DNA of 5,910 nt from assembly GCA_002308515.1 (NCBI GenBank), contig DBVN01000022.1, forward strand, positions 1-5,910, read 5' to 3'. The first letter of the stretch is position 1; each line of letters starts with the position of its first letter. Under the pieces are notes generated by a model, which worked only from the letters and a program-made list of their open reading frames with translations, was not told the DNA's origin and made no database searches. Below are positions 1 through 4,236 of this stretch, one piece after another. This stretch comes from Verrucomicrobia bacterium UBA1263. GTDB taxonomy: Bacteria; Verrucomicrobiota; Verrucomicrobiia; Limisphaerales; UBA1412. The translations under genes were made by a program, and so were the position numbers.

Positions 1-414
1 TACTGTCTGCCCAAGGATACCAAACAGCTGCTGGCGAATTACGAGGGGATCCCCCAGAAGATGATCAGTGCCGTGGTGGCCGCCAATGGGACCCGAAAAG
101 ATTTTATTGCGGAACAGATCATCGCCAAGAATCCGAAAATCGTGGGCGTTTATCGTCTGACCATGAAATCGGGCAGCGACAACTTTCGCCAGTCCTCGAT
201 TCAAGGCGTGATGAAACGCATCCGCGCCAAGGATATCGAAGTGGTTATTTACGAGCCGACCATGAAAGAAGATAAGTTTTTCAATAACAGGGTTGTAAGA
301 GATATCGAGGAGTTCAAAAAGATCAGCGATGTGATCATTGCCAACCGCTACAATCCGGAGCTGGAAGGCGCGATGGACAAGGTCTATACACGCGACCTGT
401 ACTTTAGAGATTAA
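1..414 (+). CDS. ugd: UDP-glucose 6-dehydrogenase, C-terminal part (5' truncated by window)
   Basis: The enzyme oxidises UDP-glucose to UDP-glucuronate in two NAD+-dependent steps in the cytoplasm, supplying capsule or exopolysaccharide synthesis. The frame is open from base 1, giving 137 residues before TAA at 412-414. The first residues read YCLPKDTKQLLANY, which is the family's catalytic-cysteine motif (GGYCLPKDTKQL in the short Ugd/HasB-type enzymes), so the nucleophilic Cys is codon 2 of the window. Then come the UDP-binding C-terminal domain segments: NGTRKDFIAEQI, VGVYRLTMKSGSDNFRQSS, EVVIYEPTMKE and a final SDVIIANRYN. These are typical of the roughly 390-400 residue short form, so about two thirds of the protein, including the NAD-binding Rossmann domain, lies upstream. 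ATG at 61 is internal, not a start. An intrinsic terminator follows 17 bases after the stop, so this gene ends its transcription unit. Identification is firm; only the N-terminus is unseen. Confidence 0.95.
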   Translation, partial: YCLPKDTKQLLANYEGIPQKMISAVVAANGTRKDFIAEQIIAKNPKIVGVYRLTMKSGSDNFRQSSIQGVMKRIRAKDIEVVIYEPTMKEDKFFNNRVVRDIEEFKKISDVIIANRYNPELEGAMDKVYTRDLYFRD

Positions 415-431
415 AACACACCTTTTTCGAT

Positions 432-468
432 AAAAAAGCCTCTGAGCAAGTCAGGGGCTTTTTTGTTT
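432..468 (+). terminator. Rho-independent terminator after ugd
   Basis: The arms AAAAAAGCCTCTGA (432-445) and TCAGGGGCTTTTTT (451-464) pair over 14 positions with one G-U wobble around the 5-base loop GCAAG. A T-rich run follows (TTTTTTGTTT through 468). The A tract on the left arm mirrors the T tract, so it could also act on minus-strand transcripts. It separates ugd from the small genes downstream. Confidence 0.9.
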
Positions 469-525
469 CGCGGAAAAAGGGAAGATAGTGCTTGAAAAGT
501 GAAAAGAATCTGTTAGGTTTTAGCG

Positions 526-553
526 TTGAGAGTCTTAGGATTCCCGACATAAA
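526..553 (+). promoter_or_regulatory. candidate sigma-70 promoter for the DUF3791 gene
   Basis: A TTGAGA box (526-531; 5 of 6 to the -35 consensus) and CATAAA (548-553; 4 of 6 to the -10 consensus) are separated by 16 bp. Transcription would begin near 560, downstream of the ugd terminator and upstream of the ATG at 586. The -10 match is modest, so this is a candidate only. Confidence 0.35.
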
Positions 554-585
554 AGTTGGAGAAGATGACACCGGTGGAATCAACA

Positions 586-804
586 ATGGCCTGTAAGAGT
601 AAAACGATTGAGTTCGTTGCTTTTTGCTTTGAGCAATATAAGAAACGGCATCATTTGGATACAGATCAAGTGATGGATCTGTTTGAAAAGTATGATGTGT
701 TTTCTTATCTGCAAGAGGGCTATGAACCTCTGCATACACAGGACGCGGCTTATCTGATGGAAGATATAGAAGAGTTTATTCGGAATCGACAGGAAAAGAA
801 ATGA
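586..804 (+). CDS. DUF3791 family small protein
   Basis: From ATG 586 this is a 72-residue cytoplasmic protein with no signal or membrane segment. The pattern is that of the DUF3791 family: a first helix KTIEFVAFCFEQYKK (about residues 6-20), VMDLFEKYDVFSYL (29-42), the characteristic GYEPLHTQ (45-52) and an acidic C-terminal helix AAYLMEDIEEFI (54-65). The biochemical role of the family is unknown. As I recall it, members often sit beside DUF3990 proteins in compact two- or three-gene units that resemble toxin-antitoxin loci. Start choice: GGTGGA (573-578) lies 7 bases before ATG 586, and family members begin shortly before the KTIEF segment. TTG 556 and ATG 565 are in-frame alternatives, but 556 would precede the predicted transcription start and 565 has its GGAG only 3 bases away. 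The stop overlaps a following ATG (ATGA, 801-804), the sign of a coupled downstream gene. GC is visibly lower than in the sugar genes on either side. Confidence 0.8.
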   Translation: MACKSKTIEFVAFCFEQYKKRHHLDTDQVMDLFEKYDVFSYLQEGYEPLHTQDAAYLMEDIEEFIRNRQEKK

Positions 805-860
805 AGCTGTATCATGGATTCTGAAATTGAAAAAATAAGACCCCTTGTTACACAGAACAA
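801..860 (+). pseudogene. relic 5' end of a DUF3990-type gene (frameshifted, core missing)
   Basis: The ATG at 801-803 overlaps the DUF3791 stop and has an ideal ribosome site, AGGA at 791-794 with 6-base spacing. It reads MKLYHGF and then TGA at 822-824. MKLYHGS is the usual beginning of DUF3990 proteins (LYHGS, then an acidic stretch ending near a Pro). Dropping one T from the TT at 819-820 continues it as SEIEKIRPLVTQN, which fits that family's next residues. The DFG/GFY region and the remaining 130 or so residues expected of DUF3990 are absent; instead the frame runs into a different small protein. I read this as a remnant left by deletion of the toxin-like gene. The boundary near 850-860 is inferred, and chance similarity of a short peptide cannot be excluded. 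Confidence 0.45.
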
Positions 861-1065
861 TCTATATATGCTGCTGCCGGCTAAAGTGGCGAATATAGTA
901 GAGATGCTGTCCAGAAGGACAAATACTCCGGAACTGCGTCTCTTAAAAGAATTCTACCGCTCCAATACATACAAAGCTATGGAAAGAGAAGAAACCAAAT
1001 ACTGGCAGTGGGGGAATGTGGCTTTGTGCGAAAATTTTCTGGAAGAAGTTTCCAAAAATAAATGA
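814..1065 (+). CDS. small hypothetical protein, accessory-type partner of the DUF3791 unit
   Basis: This is an 83-residue soluble protein of unassigned function. The part that looks like a genuine small-protein domain begins around residue 16: NLYMLLPAKVANIVEML (16-32), then LLKEFYRSNTYKAMEREETKYWQWG (43-67) and a short C-terminal helix. The pattern LLP-K-V, FY-S-TY, E-E-TK-W is, from memory, that of small helical proteins encoded next to DUF3990/DUF3791 genes; I cannot name the family with certainty. Residues 3-12 (SEIEKIRPLV) look instead like the N-terminus of a DUF3990 protein, so this frame may be a fusion after deletion. ATG 814 has no well-placed ribosome site of its own: the AGGA at 791-794 serves ATG 801, which stops after seven codons. 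Expression may therefore depend on re-initiation or on an internal start (ATG 868 gives MLLPAKV). It is co-directional with the DUF3791 gene, and both share the low GC. Confidence 0.6.
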   Translation: MDSEIEKIRPLVTQNNLYMLLPAKVANIVEMLSRRTNTPELRLLKEFYRSNTYKAMEREETKYWQWGNVALCENFLEEVSKNK

Positions 1066-1175
1066 ACCACAGATGTTCACCGGGAGCGCGGTGCCGCGTC
1101 AGCTTGATCCTATGAAAAAGAGAGCAGAATGAGCTTGCGGGCTTGTCTGCGCAGACCGGCGGCGATCTGTGGTTC
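1064..1175. repeat. 11-bp inverted repeat framing the convergent intergenic gap
   Basis: GAACCACAGAT at 1064-1074 is the exact reverse complement of ATCTGTGGTTC at 1165-1175. The left arm overlaps the stop codon of the small gene; the right arm ends 9 bases before the fcl stop codon. Between them are CGCGG/CCGCG (1087-1098) and the perfect 12-bp palindrome GTCTGCGCAGAC (1145-1156). T-rich DNA lies outside the arms in each reading direction: TTTGATGTTTT after the right arm on +, and ATTTATTTTT after the left arm on -. It could be a bidirectional terminator for the two converging units or the ends of a miniature element. No flanking target duplication is evident. Confidence 0.5.
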
Positions 1176-1184
1176 TTTGATGTT

Positions 1185-2126
1185 TTACCTCTCCGCCCGC
1201 ATGGGGTTATTGAGGAAATCCTGATAACTCAGCCGGATGCCGTCCTCCAGTTCGGTCTTGTATTTCCAGCCCAGTTTCGCGGCCTTGCTCACGTCCAGGA
1301 GCTTGCGCGGTGTGCCGTTCGGCCGTGAGGGATCCCAGAGGATCTGCCCTTTGTAGCCGATGACTTTGGCGACCAGCTCGGTGAGCGCTTTAATGGTCAG
1401 CTCCTTGCCGGTGCCGGCGTTCACAGTCTCATTGCCGCTGTAATTGTTCATCAGGAATACACACAGATCTGCTAAATCGTCCACATAAAGGAATTCCCGC
1501 AGCGGCGAACCATCGCCCCAGCAGGTGACGGAGTCCTTGCCTTCGACTTTCGCCTCGTGAAAACGGCGGATCAGAGCCGGCAGGACGTGGCTGTGTTCCG
1601 GATGATAATTGTCATTGGGGCCGTACAGATTGGTCGGCATAACGGAGATGTAGTCGGTGCCGTACTGCCGGTTGAGAAATTCGCAATACTTCAGCCCGGA
1701 GATCTTTGCCAGGGCGTAGGCTTCGTTCGTTTTTTCCAGTTCGCTGGTCAGCAGACAGTTTTCCTTCATGGGCTGCGGAGCCATACGGGGATAGATGCAG
1801 GAGGAACCGAGGAACTCCAGCTTTTTGCAGCCGTTCTGCCAGGCACTGTGGATCACGTTCATCTCCAGTATCATATTATCGTACATGAAATCCGCCAGGG
1901 CGCTTTGGTTGGCCACGATGCCGCCAACTTTGGCCGCGGCCAGAAAGACATATTCCGGCTTTTCGGTTTCAAAGAATTTTTCCACTGCGTCCTGACGGGT
2001 CAGATCCAGCTCTTTGTGAGTGCGTGTGATCAGGTTGGTATAGCCCTGTCTTTGCAGTTCTCTGACGATGGCCGAACCGACCATCCCTCTGTGACCGGCG
2101 ACGTAGATTTTCGCGTTTTTCTCCAT
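1185..2126 (-). CDS. fcl: GDP-L-fucose synthase (GDP-4-keto-6-deoxymannose epimerase/reductase)
   Basis: This 313-residue cytoplasmic short-chain dehydrogenase/reductase is a normal length for Fcl (WcaG). It carries out 3,5-epimerisation and NADPH-dependent 4-reduction of GDP-4-keto-6-deoxy-D-mannose to GDP-L-fucose. Visible motifs are the dinucleotide-binding GHRGMVGSA (11-19), FLAAAKVGGI (61-70), the catalytic serine region GSSCIYP with S108 and the epimerase cysteine C110, the Y137-x3-K141 pair in AYALAKISG, and H180 in HSHVLPALIRRFHEA, the expected second epimerase residue. NLYGPNDNYHPE and REFLYVDDLAD are also family hallmarks. All catalytic positions are intact. It lies directly after gmd on the same strand with one base between stop and start (TAA-C-ATG). 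There is no good ribosome site (AAGGG is about 14 bases away), so translation is probably coupled to gmd. Assignment is firm. Confidence 0.97.
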   Translation of the reverse strand: MEKNAKIYVAGHRGMVGSAIVRELQRQGYTNLITRTHKELDLTRQDAVEKFFETEKPEYVFLAAAKVGGIVANQSALADFMYDNMILEMNVIHSAWQNGCKKLEFLGSSCIYPRMAPQPMKENCLLTSELEKTNEAYALAKISGLKYCEFLNRQYGTDYISVMPTNLYGPNDNYHPEHSHVLPALIRRFHEAKVEGKDSVTCWGDGSPLREFLYVDDLADLCVFLMNNYSGNETVNAGTGKELTIKALTELVAKVIGYKGQILWDPSRPNGTPRKLLDVSKAAKLGWKYKTELEDGIRLSYQDFLNNPMRAER

Positions 2127-2127
2127 G

Positions 2128-3219
2128 TTACTTGATGATGCCCTTTTCGAGGTATTCCACCAGATTGGTGTGGATATGTTCCTGAGCGCGTTCCACGGCG
2201 ACTTTCTTCATATCATGTTCCACCATGATGCGCACCAGATCTTCAAAACTGGTCTGAGTCGGATTCCAGCCGAGTTCCTTTCTGGCTTTAGTAGGATCGC
2301 CCCACAGGTTGACCACATCGGTGGGCCTGTAAAAATCAGGACTGACCTCGACCAGCACTTTGCCGGTGGCTTTGTCTATCCCTTTCTCGTCAATGCCTTT
2401 GCCCTGCCATTCCAGCTCGATGCCCGCGTAGTGGAAAGCCAGCTGGCAGAATTCCCGTACACTGTGCTGCACACCGGTAGCAATGACAAAGTCCTCTGGC
2501 TTATTGTGCTGAAGGATCAGCCACATGCACTGCACATAGTCCTTGGCATAGCCCCAGTCACGCAGGGAGGAGAGATTGCCCAGGTAGAGCTTTTCCTGTT
2601 TGCCCTGGCGGATACGGGCCGCGGCCAGTGTGATCTTGCGTGTGACAAAGGTTTCACCCCGGCGTTCGCTTTCGTGGTTGAAGAGGATGCCTGAGCAGCA
2701 GAACATGTTATAGGCTTCGCGGTATTCCTTAGTGATCCAGAAACCGTACTGTTTGGCTACGGCATAAGGAGAGTAGGGATGGAAAGGAGTGTTTTCATTT
2801 TGAGGAACTTCTTCCACCTTGCCGTAGAGTTCGGAGGTGGATGCCTGATAGATCCGACACGTTTGAGCCAGCCCGCTTAGACGAACGGCTTCCAGTATCC
2901 TCAGAACGCCGGTGGCATCTACATCGGCCGTCAGTTCCGGTTCATCGAAAGAGACTTGCACATGAGACTGCGCGGCCAGGTTGTAGATCTCATCAGGGCG
3001 AACTGATGAGACGACCGCCATCAGGCTCATGGAATCGCCCATGTCGCCATAATGCAGATGGAATCGGGGATTTCCTTCCAGGTGCGCGATGCGTTCTCTG
3101 AAATCCACAGAAGAACGACGGATGATGCCGTGAACATCATAACCTTTTTCCAAAAGTAACTCTGCCAGATAGGACCCATCCTGTCCGGTAACGCCCGTGA
3201 TCAATGCCTTTTTACTCAT
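2128..3219 (-). CDS. gmd: GDP-mannose 4,6-dehydratase
   Basis: This 363-residue protein converts GDP-D-mannose to GDP-4-keto-6-deoxy-D-mannose, the first committed step to GDP-L-fucose and other GDP-deoxyhexoses. It is a cytoplasmic extended SDR enzyme. The N-terminal NADP-binding segment is GVTGQDGSYLAELLL (9-23). RRSS (34-37) and NLAAQSHVQVSFDEP (80-94) follow. The active site shows T128 and E130 in ASTSELYG, with Y152 and K156 in SPYAVAKQYG. The family signatures NHESERRGETFVTRKI (181-196) and RDWGYAKDYV (220-229) are intact, as is the C-terminal YRPTDVVNLWGDPTKA substrate-binding region. The start is supported by AGGGAG at 3225-3230 (minus strand) with 5-base spacing. It is the first gene of a gmd-fcl operon and is transcribed divergently from the AraC-type regulator. 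The untranslated leader contains a GC-rich hairpin close to the ribosome site. Confidence 0.97.
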   Translation of the reverse strand: MSKKALITGVTGQDGSYLAELLLEKGYDVHGIIRRSSVDFRERIAHLEGNPRFHLHYGDMGDSMSLMAVVSSVRPDEIYNLAAQSHVQVSFDEPELTADVDATGVLRILEAVRLSGLAQTCRIYQASTSELYGKVEEVPQNENTPFHPYSPYAVAKQYGFWITKEYREAYNMFCCSGILFNHESERRGETFVTRKITLAAARIRQGKQEKLYLGNLSSLRDWGYAKDYVQCMWLILQHNKPEDFVIATGVQHSVREFCQLAFHYAGIELEWQGKGIDEKGIDKATGKVLVEVSPDFYRPTDVVNLWGDPTKARKELGWNPTQTSFEDLVRIMVEHDMKKVAVERAQEHIHTNLVEYLEKGIIK

Positions 3220-3233
3220 ACAATCTCCCTTTG

Positions 3234-3251
3234 GACGCGTGTCTCCGCGTC
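3234..3251 (-). promoter_or_regulatory. GC-rich hairpin in the gmd mRNA leader, next to the ribosome site
   Basis: GACGCG (3234-3239) and CGCGTC (3246-3251) form a perfect 6-bp stem around a 6-base loop. It lies 3 bases upstream of the AGGAGG-like site (3225-3230) in the gmd transcript. An overlapping alternative is CGTCT/AGACG (3249-3253 and 3256-3260). It could influence leader structure or serve as an operator; no function is shown by the sequence. Confidence 0.35.
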
Positions 3252-3264
3252 TCCAGACGGGATT

Positions 3265-3292
3265 AGTTTACACTTTTTTTTATATATGTGAA
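3265..3292 (-). promoter_or_regulatory. candidate promoter for gmd-fcl
   Basis: On the minus strand TTCACA (3287-3292; 5 of 6 to the -35 consensus) is followed after 16 bp by TAAACT (3265-3270; 4 of 6 to the -10). Transcription would start near 3258, giving a leader of about 40 bases. A perfect TATAAT also exists on the minus strand at 3317-3322, but only a poor -35 lies upstream of it. Either could be the real promoter. Confidence 0.35.
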
Positions 3293-3298
3293 TAGGTC

Positions 3299-3331
3299 AT
3301 ATTGGCTTTTATTTGGATTATATTGACTTTT
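3299..3331. promoter_or_regulatory. paired direct repeats, candidate AraC-family operator
   Basis: ATATTGGCTTTT (3299-3310) and ATATTGACTTTT (3320-3331) match at 11 of 12 positions and are offset by exactly 21 bp, two helical turns. Direct half-sites at this spacing are the classical arrangement bound by AraC-family dimers. The right copy overlaps the TTGACT -35-like box of the regulator gene, and the pair lies between the divergent gmd and regulator genes. Binding is inferred from geometry and context. Confidence 0.5.
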
Positions 3332-3350
3332 TGGGAATAAATGATAATAT
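3323..3350 (+). promoter_or_regulatory. candidate promoter for the AraC-type regulator operon
   Basis: TTGACT (3323-3328; 5 of 6 to the -35 consensus), a 16-bp spacer and TAATAT (3345-3350; 4 of 6 to the -10) preceded by TG at 3342-3343 resemble an extended -10 promoter. Transcription would begin near 3357, which would make the ATG at 3358 almost leaderless and would argue against the far upstream TTG start at 3313. Tentative. Confidence 0.3.
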
Positions 3351-4236
3351 GAGCCCGATGGAAACCGAGCAGAAGAGGTCGTTTTTCTCCGGCGAATCCA
3401 ATTTCATAGTGGATTCCAAACGTGTGATTTACACTCCGGGATTTTTTGCCAGGAGTGCTCTTTTGCATTTGCAGGAAATCGGCCGTTTGCAAGCCATGCA
3501 GCCTCACACCTGCACCCGTTCAAATCTCAGCTCCTATCTTTTCTTTTTTGTCATATCTGGTTCAGGAATAATCAAGTATGAAGAAAATGAATATCCGCTG
3601 GAGCCGGGGGATTGTGTTTTTATTGACTGCCATAAGCGTTATTCCCACAGCACAGATGTTCGGCTTTGGAACCTGAAATGGATCCATTTTTACGGGCCGT
3701 CTCTCAGCAATATCTACAACAAGTACCTGGAGCGTGGCGGACAATGCTGTTTCAAGCCGCGGGATATCGCTCATTTTTCTTCTCTTTGGGAGACCCTTTT
3801 TGATCTCTCGTCCTCCTCGGATCATCTGCGGGATATGAAGATCAATGAGCATCTGGCTTCGCTGCTTACACTTATCATGTCCGAAAGCTGGCATCCCGGC
3901 ATCCGCAATAAGACTTCAAAAAGACGGAACCTGTTCCAGATCCAGGAGTATCTTGACCGGCATTTCCACGAGAAAATCACTCTGGATTTCCTGGCTCAGA
4001 AGTTTTTCATCAATAAATTCTATCTGACACGCATTTTTCGTGATCAGTTCGGTATGACGCTCAATAACTACATTCTCCAGAAGCGGATCACCCAGGCCAA
4101 ACAGCTTCTGCGGTTCAGTGATCTGACGCTGGATCAGATCTGCGTCCAGTGCGGTATGGAGGATCCCGGCTATTTTTCGCGCATCTTTAAAAAAGTAGAG
4201 GGCATCAGCCCCAGTGTGTACAGAAAGAATTGGTAA
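3349..4236 (+). CDS. AraC/XylS-family transcriptional regulator with N-terminal cupin sensor
   Basis: From ATG 3349 this is a 295-residue cytoplasmic regulator. Numbers here count from the longest in-frame start (TTG 3313, 307 residues). The N-terminal cupin-like effector domain spans about 50-130, with SSYLFFFVISGSGIIKYEE (73-91) and the PLEPGDCVFIDC turn (95-106). The C-terminal DNA-binding domain has two helix-turn-helix units: ITLDFLAQKFFINKFYLTRIFRDQFG (222-247) and LDQICVQCGMEDPGYFSRIFKKVEGISPSVYR (273-304), the latter carrying the AraC signature. Such regulators usually bind a sugar or oligosaccharide and activate a neighbouring catabolic gene. Its stop overlaps the start of the glycoside hydrolase (TAATG), so the two are co-transcribed and the hydrolase is the obvious target. 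Start is uncertain: 3349 has GGGA 12 bases upstream, ATG 3358 is equally plausible by family, and TTG 3313 would place the operator-like repeats and promoter inside the gene. Confidence 0.92.
   Translation: MSPMETEQKRSFFSGESNFIVDSKRVIYTPGFFARSALLHLQEIGRLQAMQPHTCTRSNLSSYLFFFVISGSGIIKYEENEYPLEPGDCVFIDCHKRYSHSTDVRLWNLKWIHFYGPSLSNIYNKYLERGGQCCFKPRDIAHFSSLWETLFDLSSSSDHLRDMKINEHLASLLTLIMSESWHPGIRNKTSKRRNLFQIQEYLDRHFHEKITLDFLAQKFFINKFYLTRIFRDQFGMTLNNYILQKRITQAKQLLRFSDLTLDQICVQCGMEDPGYFSRIFKKVEGISPSVYRKNW

Noticed and set aside
404..739. Minus-strand open frame of 111 codons across the ugd terminator and DUF3791 gene
   Set aside because: It reads through an intrinsic terminator hairpin and is antisense to a recognisable DUF3791 protein.
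1145..1156. GTCTGCGCAGAC palindrome as a stand-alone terminator
   Set aside because: A perfect palindrome leaves no stable loop beyond a 4-bp stem, and no T run follows it directly on either strand.
1557..2694. Long plus-strand open frames (1557-2135 and 2125-2694) opposite fcl and gmd
   Set aside because: They lie antisense to two genes with complete catalytic motifs, match no family I recognise, and show the composition expected of shadow frames.
3280..3507. Minus-strand frame of 75 codons over the regulator's 5' end
   Set aside because: It is antisense to the start of the AraC-type gene and spans the divergent control region; no family match is apparent.
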